21,085 bases of DNA from JBMYQA01 sp049600855 (GTDB lineage: Bacteria; Bacteroidota; Bacteroidia; Cytophagales; Flammeovirgaceae): positions 1 through 21,085 of the forward strand of contig JBMYQA010000083.1 in NCBI GenBank assembly GCA_049600855.1, read 5' to 3'. Of the stretch, positions 1 through 7,836 are shown one piece after another. A program made the position numbers and the translations under genes. Every line of letters starts with the position of its first letter. Position 1 is the first letter of the stretch. The notes below the pieces were generated by a model. The model saw only the letters and a list, made by a program, of their open reading frames with translations. It was not told the origin of the DNA and did no database searches.

Positions 1-20
1 AACGTTGACTCAATGGTTGC

Positions 21-57
21 AAGTTTCCTAACTTAAAATTCGAAAGTTAGGAAACTT
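21..57. repeat. Perfect 14-bp inverted repeat, possible terminator of an upstream gene
   Basis: Positions 21-34 and 44-57 are exact reverse complements around a 9-nt loop. An alternative hairpin pairs 41-46 (cgaaag) with 55-60 (ctttcg), so the two folds exclude each other. There is no long T-run on either side, so this is either a weak factor-independent terminator for a gene left of the window or a regulatory RNA fold. No coding sequence is visible in 1-289. Confidence 0.5.
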
Positions 58-259
58 TCGATGATGGATTCAAGGCTCAGAAGCTTTTAATAGCAGATTT
101 AATTGTTAAACCATCGGGTAGAATATAATATTAGACAAGTTATAGTTATGGATTTAATGAATCCAAATTTTTCAATGGACATTTAAAAAATAATCTTGAA
201 AGTGGGTACAATAGTTATAATTCCTTATACACATCGCTCGCAATCTATTTTTATTCGAT

Positions 260-267
260 TACCTTTG
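260..267 (+). promoter_or_regulatory. Bacteroidota-type -7 element for the ABC-F gene
   Basis: TACCTTTG matches the TAnnTTTG -7 consensus of the Bacteroidota primary sigma factor exactly and is followed by GCGG. It lies 23 bp before the ATG at 290, implying a very short leader. I see no good TTTG -33 element at the expected 19-21 nt spacing, so the promoter is supported by the -7 box alone. Confidence 0.5.
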
Positions 268-289
268 CGGTCTCAAATGAAAAATAGCG

Positions 290-1906
290 ATGATTGCAGC
301 ACAAAATATCTCACTTCAGTACGGGAAACGAGTACTTTTTGATGAAGTAAATATCAAATTTACGCAAGGGAATTGTTATGGCGTAATCGGTGCCAATGGT
401 GCAGGAAAATCCACTTTTTTGAAAATCCTTTCTGGTGAAATTGCGCCAAGTGGAGGGAGTATCTCCATCGAACCAGGCAAACGAATGGCAGCCTTGAAGC
501 AAAATCACCATGAGTTCGATGAAGAAACAGTATTGAACACGGTTATGCGGGGCCACACCGTACTTTGGGACATCATGCAGGAGAAAAATGCCATTTACAT
601 GAAGCCTGACTTCTCTGAGGCTGATGGCATTCGGGCTTCTGAGTTGGAAGAAAAATTCGCTGAAATGGATGGCTGGAATGCCGAGTCTGATGCAGCAGCA
701 TTGTTAAGTGGTTTGGGAATTTCCGAAGCTAATCACGATAAGCTGATGAAAGAAATCAGTGGAACGCACAAAGTAAGGGTGTTACTCGCTCAAGCTTTAT
801 TTGGCAATCCTGATATTTTGGTATTAGACGAACCTACCAACGATTTGGATATTCATACCATTGCGTGGTTAGAAGATTTCTTATTGGATTTCAAAAATAC
901 CGTAATTGTAGTTTCCCACGATCGCCACTTCTTGGATACCGTGTGTACGCACATTGTAGACATTGACTTTAAGCAAGTGAAGATGTTTACTGGAAATTAT
1001 ACATTTTGGTATGAGAGTAGTCAGTTAGCACTTGCCCAAAGAAGTGCAGCGAATAAAAAGGCGGAAGACAAGAAGAAGGAATTACAAGAGTTTATTGCCC
1101 GATTTAGCGCCAACGCTGCCAAATCAAAGCAAGCGACTAGTAGGCGGAAGTTGTTGGATAAAATCAATGTGGAGGAAATTCAACCTTCATCCCGCAAGTA
1201 TCCTGCAATTATCTTCCAGCCTGAGCGAGAAGCTGGCGATCAAATTTTAGAAACACAAGGTTTGAGCAAGTCTTTGAATGGTACGCCTTTGTTTAGCAAT
1301 CTGGAACTCAATGTAAATAAGGGGGATAAAATTGCTTTCTTGAGCAAAGACAGTCTTGCGCTGACCGCCTTGTTCAAAATATTAATGGAAGAGGAGCAGG
1401 CAGATTCAGGATCGTTTAAGTTTGGACAAACCATTACCAAAACCTTCTTACCCAACGAGAACGATCAATACTTTGACACTGATGATAATCTAATTGATTG
1501 GTTGCGAGAATATTCGACTGGAGAAAAAGATGAAGTCTATATTCGGGGCTTTTTGGGGAAGATGCTTTTCTCTGGAGAAGAAACCCTGAAAAAAGCGAAT
1601 GTGTTATCAGGAGGAGAAAAAGTGCGTTGTATGCTCTCGAGAATGATGTTGCAACAGGCCAATCTGTTAATTTTAGATGAACCGACTAACCACTTGGATT
1701 TGGAGTCGATTACCGCACTAAATAACTCTTTAAAGGATTTTAACGGAACCATTTTATTTACTTCTCACGACCACACATTTACCCATACCATTGCCAATCG
1801 AATTGTTGAAATTGGCCCGAATGGTTATTTGGATAAATTGTGTACCTACGATGAATACATCGCCAATGAAGCGTATGCGTTAGAACGAGAGAAATTGTAT
1901 AATTAA
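290..1906 (+). CDS. ABC-F family ATP-binding protein (YkpA/YbiT-like)
   Basis: This is a soluble 538-residue tandem ABC ATPase without membrane segments. ABC-F proteins act on the ribosome, as translation factors or ribosome-protection proteins. Domain 1 has Walker A GANGAGKST (34-42), a degenerate signature ISGTH (156-160), Walker B LVLDEPTNDLD (D180, E181) and switch H210. A charged linker (about 245-300), rich in Lys and Ala, separates the domains. Domain 2 has an intact signature LSGGEK (439-444), Walker B ILDEPTNHLD (D463, E464) and H493. Its Walker A region (345-362, around FLSKDSLALTALF) lacks the GxxGxGK[ST] residues; I recall this as typical of the YkpA-like branch rather than damage. 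The EPTN motif in both halves marks ABC-F. The start follows a good -7 box without a Shine-Dalgarno sequence. The gene stands alone, with a terminator 4 bp after its stop. The family is certain; the exact ribosomal role is not. Confidence 0.93.
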   Translation: MIAAQNISLQYGKRVLFDEVNIKFTQGNCYGVIGANGAGKSTFLKILSGEIAPSGGSISIEPGKRMAALKQNHHEFDEETVLNTVMRGHTVLWDIMQEKNAIYMKPDFSEADGIRASELEEKFAEMDGWNAESDAAALLSGLGISEANHDKLMKEISGTHKVRVLLAQALFGNPDILVLDEPTNDLDIHTIAWLEDFLLDFKNTVIVVSHDRHFLDTVCTHIVDIDFKQVKMFTGNYTFWYESSQLALAQRSAANKKAEDKKKELQEFIARFSANAAKSKQATSRRKLLDKINVEEIQPSSRKYPAIIFQPEREAGDQILETQGLSKSLNGTPLFSNLELNVNKGDKIAFLSKDSLALTALFKILMEEEQADSGSFKFGQTITKTFLPNENDQYFDTDDNLIDWLREYSTGEKDEVYIRGFLGKMLFSGEETLKKANVLSGGEKVRCMLSRMMLQQANLLILDEPTNHLDLESITALNNSLKDFNGTILFTSHDHTFTHTIANRIVEIGPNGYLDKLCTYDEYIANEAYALEREKLYN

Positions 1907-1910
1907 TTTG

Positions 1911-1945
1911 ACTAGGCTAACCTTTTAGGAAGTTAGCCTAGTTTT
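1911..1945 (+). terminator. Hairpin terminator after the ABC-F gene
   Basis: An 11-bp perfect stem (1911-1921 with 1932-1942) encloses a 10-nt loop, and the right arm runs into TTTT (1942-1945). It sits 4 bp after the ABC-F stop and between convergent genes, so it may also limit read-through from the minus-strand HAD gene. Confidence 0.85.
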
Positions 1946-1954
1946 AGTATTAAA

Positions 1955-2431
1955 TCATAAGATATCATTCTGTAGAAGACTAATTTTTTGCATGATTTTT
2001 TCTGTCCAAAACAGGTCAGTTGCAGAAATTAGTAATACTTCAAATCCCCACTTTTTACTTTCTTCTTGAACCAGAGTTGAATTATCAATCAATAAATCAA
2101 TTTCAAATGCAGGTGGATATTTAGAAATCCATCTCAATTCATTTTCTTTTTTTGCTAATGTGTTATGGTGTATGCCTTGATTGATGATCCCATGAAGGTT
2201 AAGTTCATATTGTTTGAATAGCCTTTCAATGGCTTCAATACTTCTGTAAGATGAAGTATATACCCAGAATTCATGATCTAAATTAACAATGTTTTGATAG
2301 AGGTTTATCAATCCAGCCCTAAGCTGTTCGCTAGATAAAGGTTTATGTTCATATGGCTTGGCTCTCTTCTCCAATGGAAAGGGATGGTCTTCAATAATTA
2401 AAGTCCCATCTAAATCAAAAGCAATTCGCAT
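1955..2431 (-). CDS. HAD-like hydrolase, small
   Basis: The 158-residue cytoplasmic protein opens with the HAD motif I DLDGT (6-10), where D6 would be the nucleophile and D8 the general acid/base. Motif II is plausibly T59 in WVYTSS, and a late acidic motif LLIDNS carries D116. The loop between motifs I and II is short, and there is no obvious large cap domain. A phosphatase or phosphotransfer role is the family expectation; the substrate cannot be read from the sequence. It lies 82 bp downstream of the Crp/Fnr regulator on the same strand and could be co-transcribed with it. Length is short for the superfamily but both ends look natural. Confidence is high for the fold and low for function. 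Confidence 0.8.
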   Translation of the reverse strand: MRIAFDLDGTLIIEDHPFPLEKRAKPYEHKPLSSEQLRAGLINLYQNIVNLDHEFWVYTSSYRSIEAIERLFKQYELNLHGIINQGIHHNTLAKKENELRWISKYPPAFEIDLLIDNSTLVQEESKKWGFEVLLISATDLFWTEKIMQKISLLQNDIL

Positions 2432-2513
2432 AGTTTATTAATACAATAGTTTACAATCAGGCAAGGCTTTCAAAATCCCATCAATTTGAGAGCAGTACTT
2501 AAGTGTTCCAATT

Positions 2514-3077
2514 TCATTTTTTGGCGCGAATCCGACTTAAGGTTTCTCTGGTAATCCCCAAAAATGAAGCAATATCACTGATTTTCACACGCAACTCAAT
2601 ATCTGGAAAATATTCAATGAGCATGCGGTAACGATCTTGGGCTGAAAGGAACATATAGCCTTTCGAGTATTCATCTATAAATGCCAATTGCCCTTCTGCT
2701 AATTTTCGTCCAAAATGTTCGATACTTGGATGTTGGTTTAATAGCTTTTGATAAGCTGTATAGTTGATAGAAAGCACTTCTGTATTTTCAAGTGCTTGGA
2801 TGTTTTCAATGCTTGGTTTTTGACTGTAGAAGCTAAACCAAGCAGTAAAAAAATACCCTTCACTGTAGAACCAAGAAGAAACATCATTGCCTTGGAAGTA
2901 ATAAAAGGTTCTGACAAGCCCCTTTTTTATAAAATACAGTTTACGACAATATTGGTGCTCTTTTAGAATGATAGACTTTTTGGGAATCACTTCGGGCTCA
3001 AAGTTTTCTACAATGAGTTTTGCTGCTTCTCGTGAAGTATTGTTAGTTTGTTGAATAAAGGAAATGAGTTCTTCCAT
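2514..3077 (-). CDS. Crp/Fnr family transcriptional regulator
   Basis: This is a 187-residue regulator with an N-terminal cNMP-binding-like beta-roll (about 28-115, including LYFIKKGLVRTFYY) and a C-terminal helix-turn-helix (about 164-184, KISDIASFLGITRETLSRIR). The length and end are normal for the short Bacteroidota Crp/Fnr proteins. Only one cysteine (C44) is present, so the Fe-S cluster of true FNR is absent; the effector is unknown and may be a small ligand or none. It lies 91 bp downstream of the Rieske gene but has its own good promoter (3100-3131), so it need not depend on that gene. FNR-like palindromes near 3144 and 4427 are candidate targets, by inference. Confidence 0.88.
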   Translation of the reverse strand: MEELISFIQQTNNTSREAAKLIVENFEPEVIPKKSIILKEHQYCRKLYFIKKGLVRTFYYFQGNDVSSWFYSEGYFFTAWFSFYSQKPSIENIQALENTEVLSINYTAYQKLLNQHPSIEHFGRKLAEGQLAFIDEYSKGYMFLSAQDRYRMLIEYFPDIELRVKISDIASFLGITRETLSRIRAKK

Positions 3078-3099
3078 GCGTTGAGTGTCATACTACGCC

Positions 3100-3131
3100 T
3101 AAATATAAATTCTTCGGGCAGGGTTTGCAAA
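3100..3131 (-). promoter_or_regulatory. Bacteroidota-type promoter for the Crp/Fnr gene
   Basis: Read on the minus strand, TTTG (3131-3128) is followed by exactly 20 nt and then TATATTTA (3107-3100), a one-mismatch match to TAnnTTTG. The start codon is 23 bp further on. The spacing fits the known Bacteroidota -33/-7 arrangement. Confidence 0.55.
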
Positions 3132-3156
3132 CTCCCACGTTAGTGATTTATAATCA
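3123..3156. promoter_or_regulatory. Two palindromes at the Crp/Fnr promoter (possible operators)
   Basis: gtttgcaaac (3123-3132) is a perfect 10-bp palindrome that overlaps the -33 element. A second symmetric site, tgatt-tat-aatca (3144-3156), lies just upstream and resembles the FNR-like box at 4427-4440 in its TGAT/ATCA halves, but its centre is one base longer. Both are candidate autoregulatory sites; no binding evidence exists in the sequence itself. Confidence 0.3.
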
Positions 3157-3168
3157 GGCGCAAAGCAC

Positions 3169-4314
3169 TTACGCACTCATCCACTTTTGAATGCGTTGTT
3201 GGAAGCCCCGAATACCGTATTCTCCTTTTTGTGCACTTGCTCCAACAGCATATAATGGGTTTTTTAGGGCCTTTTGTTGTTGTTCACATACATAGATGTC
3301 TTCTTCCATAATATCACCAGAGTTTAAAGGATGAGCTGAATCAGCGACTAAACGGGTTGCTTCTTTTTTCATCAATTTATTCCACGCTGCTGTAGATCGT
3401 GTACTCATTCGTAAGTATTCCCATGTGTTTACGGGCTCTAGTTTGGTACGAATCACCACCTTCGTTTGCGTAGGAGATAAGGGCGTGAGGTGAAAAGTAC
3501 TCCAGCTAGACTCTGTTTCAATTAAGCCAATAGTAGGAAATAACCAAGATACATAGCTGCCTAACTGTTGATCATCCATTTCCTGAATTCGCTTAAAAGG
3601 GATGAGCTTATCTAGGTGCTCTTTATAAGCTTGGGCTATTGGTTCCCAAAAAACAAAATGATCACCCACAAAATCAAAAACGGCCTGATCGTGATCGTAC
3701 ATGTAAAGAGTTTGGTGGTGAAGCTGGGAAAGATGATAGACATCAATGAAGTTTTCAACCAGAATTTTCCAATTTGCTTGCACAGTACGCTCGTAATATG
3801 AATCGGGATATTCGATTAAACGTTGTGGTTGATGTGGGCCAAGTTGATTTTCACAATCGTTGAACCAGGTTGAAATGCAAGGGGCATCAGCGCTAGGATG
3901 TACCCAAATCATTCCTCTCCAATTTGCTACAGCAGCGGGGTGTAAACCCAATTTTTTCTTTTCGATTTGAGGAAACTCTTGCTGTTGTTTGGGAATACCA
4001 GCAAGTTCGCCATTTAATTTATAAGCCCAATGATGGTAAGGACAGGTAATGGTGTACTGCTTTTTGCCACAATTGGGCAGCAGTTGTGCGCCTCTATGTC
4101 GACATAAATTATGAAAAGCCCTCAAGCTTTGCGTTTCATCTTTGAGCACTAAAATATTTTGATGTCCACACTGTACGGTGAGGTAATCGCCTGTATCTTT
4201 CAAATCTTCTTCAAAACCAGCAAACTGCCAGGTATTGCCAAAGATGAGTTCCAATTCACGGTCAAACCATTCCTGATCGATGTATGCACGTTTGGGTAAA
4301 GGTGTTGTATGCAT
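3169..4314 (-). CDS. Rieske non-heme iron oxygenase, alpha subunit type
   Basis: The 381-residue protein has an N-terminal Rieske [2Fe-2S] domain with CRH (C71, H73) and CPYH (C91, H94). The C-terminal catalytic domain carries NWKILVENFIDVYHLSQLHH, giving mononuclear iron ligands H194 and H199, and the typical late motif MEEDIYVCEQQQ supplies D339 as third ligand. Such enzymes hydroxylate or demethylate small aromatic, quaternary-amine or related substrates using a separate reductase. No reductase or beta subunit is encoded nearby, so electrons must come from elsewhere. The layout resembles choline/betaine or ring-hydroxylating oxygenases, but the substrate is undetermined. No signal peptide is seen. 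It is divergent from the copper monooxygenase gene, sharing a 180-bp promoter region. Confidence 0.9.
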   Translation of the reverse strand: MHTTPLPKRAYIDQEWFDRELELIFGNTWQFAGFEEDLKDTGDYLTVQCGHQNILVLKDETQSLRAFHNLCRHRGAQLLPNCGKKQYTITCPYHHWAYKLNGELAGIPKQQQEFPQIEKKKLGLHPAAVANWRGMIWVHPSADAPCISTWFNDCENQLGPHQPQRLIEYPDSYYERTVQANWKILVENFIDVYHLSQLHHQTLYMYDHDQAVFDFVGDHFVFWEPIAQAYKEHLDKLIPFKRIQEMDDQQLGSYVSWLFPTIGLIETESSWSTFHLTPLSPTQTKVVIRTKLEPVNTWEYLRMSTRSTAAWNKLMKKEATRLVADSAHPLNSGDIMEEDIYVCEQQQKALKNPLYAVGASAQKGEYGIRGFQQRIQKWMSA

Positions 4315-4336
4315 GAGTCCTACGTTTCATTCAGTC

Positions 4337-4390
4337 GGTTAAGTGCTTGACACAAATAAACTTGATTTAATTTTGACTGAGTACTTAACC
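4337..4390. repeat. Spaced inverted repeat in the divergent promoter region
   Basis: ggttaagt (4337-4344) and acttaacc (4383-4390) are exact reverse complements. A second pair, tcagtc (4331-4336) and gactga (4375-4380), is also exact but crosses the first, so they cannot form one simple hairpin. A looped operator for the divergent genes is possible. Confidence 0.35.
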
Positions 4391-4426
4391 TCATGGTAAA
4401 AGTATCAAGATCAAAAAAGCTATTTT

Positions 4427-4440
4427 GTGATCTATATCAA
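4427..4440. promoter_or_regulatory. FNR-like box upstream of the copper monooxygenase gene
   Basis: gTGATctatATCAA matches TTGAT-N4-ATCAA in nine of ten defined positions. It ends 54 bp before the ATG at 4495. A partial -7-like element TACTTTG lies at 4464-4470, which would place the box centre near -42, the usual class II activator position. The nearby Crp/Fnr protein is the natural candidate binder; this is inference. Confidence 0.4.
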
Positions 4441-4494
4441 TTTTTCCTGTACAGAGAATTCAGTACTTTGTAGAAACAACTAACAAGACAATTT

Positions 4495-7017
4495 ATGTTT
4501 GGAACAAATCACTTGGTAACAACACTGGCAATGAGTTTAATCCTGTTTTTTACAGGAATAAAGCAGCCAACACCTACACCTGAGCGCTTAGGTGATGCAG
4601 GTTTTGCTTATTGTGGAGCAGACACAAATGAAGGAACGCAAAATCGACAAACCAGTCAACAGTATGACATCATTGGAGTGAGAGCGACGGGGGTGCATGG
4701 AGATATTTACCGCATTGGGGTAGAAAATAAACAAGCTTTCCCCGTAGTTATTGTATTTATGGAAGTAGGTTGTGTGATTTCACAGCGTATGATTCCGCAT
4801 TTAAACGAGTTGGCACAGGATGCCGAAAAACAAGGGGTAAAGTTTTATGGCGTACTTTCTAGTTCACTAGCCACTTGGGAAGAAGGACGACAGTTTCAGA
4901 AAGAATATGCCATTCAATTCCCATTGTTATTTGATGCAACTGGAGATTTAGCACACCGACTCAAACCGTCGGTATATCCAGAAAGCTTTGTGTTCGATTT
5001 GAACGATCGTTTGTTGTATTATGGTCGTATCAATGATCAATATTCAGCGGTTGGGAAGTTCAATAAACAGATTCGTCAAGCCGATTTGCAAAATGCCATT
5101 CGATCAGCTGCCAAACGGGAGATTCCTTTGGTAAGGCATCAAAAAGCAATAGGTTGCATTTTTGAACCTTGGAAAACAGATCGCACTTTAACCTTTACCA
5201 AAGATATTGAACCGATTATTCGAGCAAATTGTGCATCGTGCCATAAGCCAAATGACATTGGCCCATTTCCTTTATTAAACTATCAAGATGTTGCCCGTAG
5301 AGGTAGAATGGTGGAATATGTAACGAAAAAAGGCTATATGCCCATTTGGAAAGCGGAAAAAGGCTATGGCAAATTTAGCAATGAACATCGTTTAAGCGAT
5401 TATCAAATTAATTTGATTAAGCAATGGGTAAATTCAGGGATGAAAGAAGGCGAAGCCAAACACGCCATGCCTGCTTTGAAGTTGCCAAAAAATGAATGGA
5501 AATTGGGCCAGCCCGATCTCATTTTGAAAATGGAGCCTTACGATTTACCTGCTTCAGGTGAGGATCAATATCGCGTGTTCGTGATGAAAGATGCCATTCC
5601 AAAAGGCAAAGTCATTAAAGCCATAGATTTTAAGCCTGGCGATGCTTCGGTCGTACACCATTCCACTATTTTTATTGATTATTCAAAAAAGTTGCGTGCT
5701 TATGATGAAAGTGATCCGAAAGCGGGCTACGATGCCTTTGAGAAAGGGGGAACGATGGAGTTTGGTAGTGCCATTTCGGTATGTGGATGGGCACCAGGAA
5801 TTGGGCCTTACTTATACCCAGATGATGTCGGTTTTTATGTAGAAGATGATGCGGATATTGCGTTTGAAAATCATTACCATTTAAGTGGAAAAGCGACTAC
5901 TGATCAAAGTTATGTAGGTATTTATTTCGCTGATGAAGCACCAAGCAAATACATCACGGGTTCCATCATGGGAACACAGCGATTGCAAGTGCCTGCAAAT
6001 GAAAGTGAATTTACCAAAAGCGTTTGGACGTATGTTCCTGCCGATATTGACCTACTCGATCTCACTCCGCATATGCACTATATTGGCAAATCTGTAAAGA
6101 TAGATTTAATTCTACCTAATGGTCAAAAAGATCCACTTTTACACGTAAACGATTGGGATTTGAGATGGCAAAGCGTGTATACCTTACGAGAAATGAAACG
6201 AATTCCTAAAGGAAGCATCATTACGGCTGAATTTGTTTACGACAATTCGGAAGATAATCACGACAACCCTCACTATCCTGCGCAAGAAATGTTTTGGGGC
6301 TGGGCTTCCAATGATGAAATGTGCGAAGTCTATTTTAGTTATGTACCAGCTGACACAGGAGATTATGGGAAAATGTTGAAAGCTTCATTAGCAACTTTTG
6401 AACATGATTACCCATTGGAAGATCGAGTGGATGTAAATGAGGGAAACCTCGAAGAGATGGCTCGTAAATTTGCCCAAGTAGATGTGTATAGTAGCGCAGG
6501 ACGCACGTTTGTTACAAGCATTGTAGAGGCAGATTTAGCGAATAAAATGCTTAACAAACTCAACAGTTTATCGTCAAGTATAAAGAATGAAACGAACTTC
6601 AAAGTTAATAAAGGAGTCTTGAGCCTAACAGATGCCTATCTCTCATTTAATGAGCGCCAAATGATTCGAGTAGGAGAGAAATTTGCCGCTACACTTTACC
6701 AAATTAGAATGAAAGAACCAGCCAACTGGAATGTAGCGTTTGCATATGCGAAATTATTAATTGGATCGGGTTCTCCTACTGATATGCGGGATGGCGTAGC
6801 AGTACTGAAACAATTGGTTACAGAACAAGAACGAGGAATGAAGCAAGATAAGTATGCCCTAGCTTATTGGGAACTTGGGAAGTATTACTATACGCATCAT
6901 CAAGACCAGCAAGCAGAGCAAATCTTAAAACAAGGTTTGGAATTCCATCCGAATCATCCTGATTTAAAACAAGAATTAGCAAGTAAAGGAAGGATTGTGA
7001 AAAAGAAATTGAAATAA
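4495..7017 (+). CDS. Exported redoxin / cytochrome c / type II copper monooxygenase fusion with TPR-like C-terminus
   Basis: The 840-residue protein has an N-terminal hydrophobic export segment (about 8-22). A thioredoxin-fold redoxin domain follows (about 60-200), with GCVIS at 92-96, so CxxS (C93, S96) instead of CxxC. A cytochrome c segment carries CASCH (C246, C249, H250) with M282 in GYMPIWKAEKGYG as likely distal ligand. The next section matches type II copper, ascorbate-dependent monooxygenases of the PHM/DBM family: H388-H389 and H460/H462 for one copper, and H526, H528 (PHMHYIG) and M609 (DEMC) for the catalytic copper. Residues from about 740 look TPR-like. Covalent heme implies a periplasmic location. 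The fusion would couple electron transfer to copper-dependent hydroxylation; the substrate is unknown. The YceI gene starts 45 bp after the stop, suggesting an operon. The redoxin domain probably lacks normal disulfide chemistry. Confidence 0.85.
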   Translation: MFGTNHLVTTLAMSLILFFTGIKQPTPTPERLGDAGFAYCGADTNEGTQNRQTSQQYDIIGVRATGVHGDIYRIGVENKQAFPVVIVFMEVGCVISQRMIPHLNELAQDAEKQGVKFYGVLSSSLATWEEGRQFQKEYAIQFPLLFDATGDLAHRLKPSVYPESFVFDLNDRLLYYGRINDQYSAVGKFNKQIRQADLQNAIRSAAKREIPLVRHQKAIGCIFEPWKTDRTLTFTKDIEPIIRANCASCHKPNDIGPFPLLNYQDVARRGRMVEYVTKKGYMPIWKAEKGYGKFSNEHRLSDYQINLIKQWVNSGMKEGEAKHAMPALKLPKNEWKLGQPDLILKMEPYDLPASGEDQYRVFVMKDAIPKGKVIKAIDFKPGDASVVHHSTIFIDYSKKLRAYDESDPKAGYDAFEKGGTMEFGSAISVCGWAPGIGPYLYPDDVGFYVEDDADIAFENHYHLSGKATTDQSYVGIYFADEAPSKYITGSIMGTQRLQVPANESEFTKSVWTYVPADIDLLDLTPHMHYIGKSVKIDLILPNGQKDPLLHVNDWDLRWQSVYTLREMKRIPKGSIITAEFVYDNSEDNHDNPHYPAQEMFWGWASNDEMCEVYFSYVPADTGDYGKMLKASLATFEHDYPLEDRVDVNEGNLEEMARKFAQVDVYSSAGRTFVTSIVEADLANKMLNKLNSLSSSIKNETNFKVNKGVLSLTDAYLSFNERQMIRVGEKFAATLYQIRMKEPANWNVAFAYAKLLIGSGSPTDMRDGVAVLKQLVTEQERGMKQDKYALAYWELGKYYYTHHQDQQAEQILKQGLEFHPNHPDLKQELASKGRIVKKKLK

Positions 7018-7062
7018 TTTTCGTTGAGTAAGTACCAAGTGTTGAAGATTTAATTTTTAAAC

Positions 7063-7602
7063 ATGAGCATCGTGAAGTATATCAAAGTTATTGGACTCAT
7101 TTGTTGTGTATTTCTGGTGTGTAACCTACATGCACAACAGGCGATTAATACGGCAAAATCGAGTGTGGAGTTTACAATAGATAATTTAGGTCTAGAAGTA
7201 GAAGGAAGAATTCGCGGTTTAACGGGACAAATTACTTTTGATGAACGTAATTTGTCTGTAGGCAAGTTTAGTATAAGCATTCCCGTAAAAGGATTGCGAA
7301 CGGATAATAAAATGCGCGATGAACACCTGCAGGAAGAAGAGTTTTTTCATGTAGCGAAATACCCAAAGATTACGTTTGTTTCGGAACGGATTGAGCAAAA
7401 TTCGAATGGCTATCAGGTGATGGGGAAATTGACCATAAAAGGAAAAACAAAAGAGGTAGTCATCCCGTTTAGAAAGGCCGAAAATCGCTTTTGGGGGCAG
7501 TTTTCACTAGATCGAAAGGATTATGATATTGGAGGAAATGGATTCTTAAATACGATTGGCGATGAAGTGAATATCAAAATCAATTGCATTGTAGGAGAAT
7601 AA
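7063..7602 (+). CDS. YceI family periplasmic protein
   Basis: This 179-residue protein has a Sec signal peptide ending around HAQ (22-24). The mature part is a complete YceI lipocalin-like beta-barrel: SSVEFTIDNLGLEVEGRIRGLTGQ, then a region with MRDEHL and FFHVAKYPKITFVSE, and a late GKTKEVVIPF strand. YceI proteins bind isoprenoid-type or other amphipathic ligands in the periplasm and often sit beside cytochromes and redox enzymes. Here the gene follows the cytochrome/copper monooxygenase gene by 45 bp and ends in a strong terminator, so the two likely form one transcript. The ligand is not evident. A supporting role for the monooxygenase, such as carrying a lipid substrate or quinone, is inference. 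Confidence 0.9.
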   Translation: MSIVKYIKVIGLICCVFLVCNLHAQQAINTAKSSVEFTIDNLGLEVEGRIRGLTGQITFDERNLSVGKFSISIPVKGLRTDNKMRDEHLQEEEFFHVAKYPKITFVSERIEQNSNGYQVMGKLTIKGKTKEVVIPFRKAENRFWGQFSLDRKDYDIGGNGFLNTIGDEVNIKINCIVGE

Positions 7603-7612
7603 GCAACGAGGG

Positions 7613-7647
7613 GGTTGTCTAAAATATGAATTTTGGGCAACCTTTTT
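7613..7647 (+). terminator. Rho-independent terminator after yceI-like gene
   Basis: A 12-bp stem with two G-U pairs (7613-7624 with 7631-7642) and a 6-nt loop is followed immediately by TTTTT (7643-7647). It starts 11 bp after the YceI stop and closes the monooxygenase-YceI transcript. Confidence 0.9.
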
Positions 7648-7836
7648 ACAATCTTCATTTCGCTGCTTAGAGCAGCGTTTCAAGCCTTTCTTTAAGTAGC
7701 AAAAACACCAATGAATTGTTGAAATAACTAACTAAACTATTTTAGCAAAAAGCCTTTTACAAGAATTTAATTTTTCTTTAATGAACACTCGTATATAAGG
7801 ATAGAATTTCGTAGCTTTTCGGTAGAATTTGTATCA

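Noticed and set aside
277..345. Short open frame (ATG 277) overlapping the ABC-F start, possible leader peptide
   Set aside because: It has no regulatory pattern such as repeated codons plus hairpins, and overlaps the real gene out of frame.
2432..2525. Possible frameshifted extension of the Crp/Fnr gene: losing one A from the six-A run before the stop would extend the frame by about 27 codons
   Set aside because: The existing end just after the HTH is normal for the family, so the extension is probably chance.
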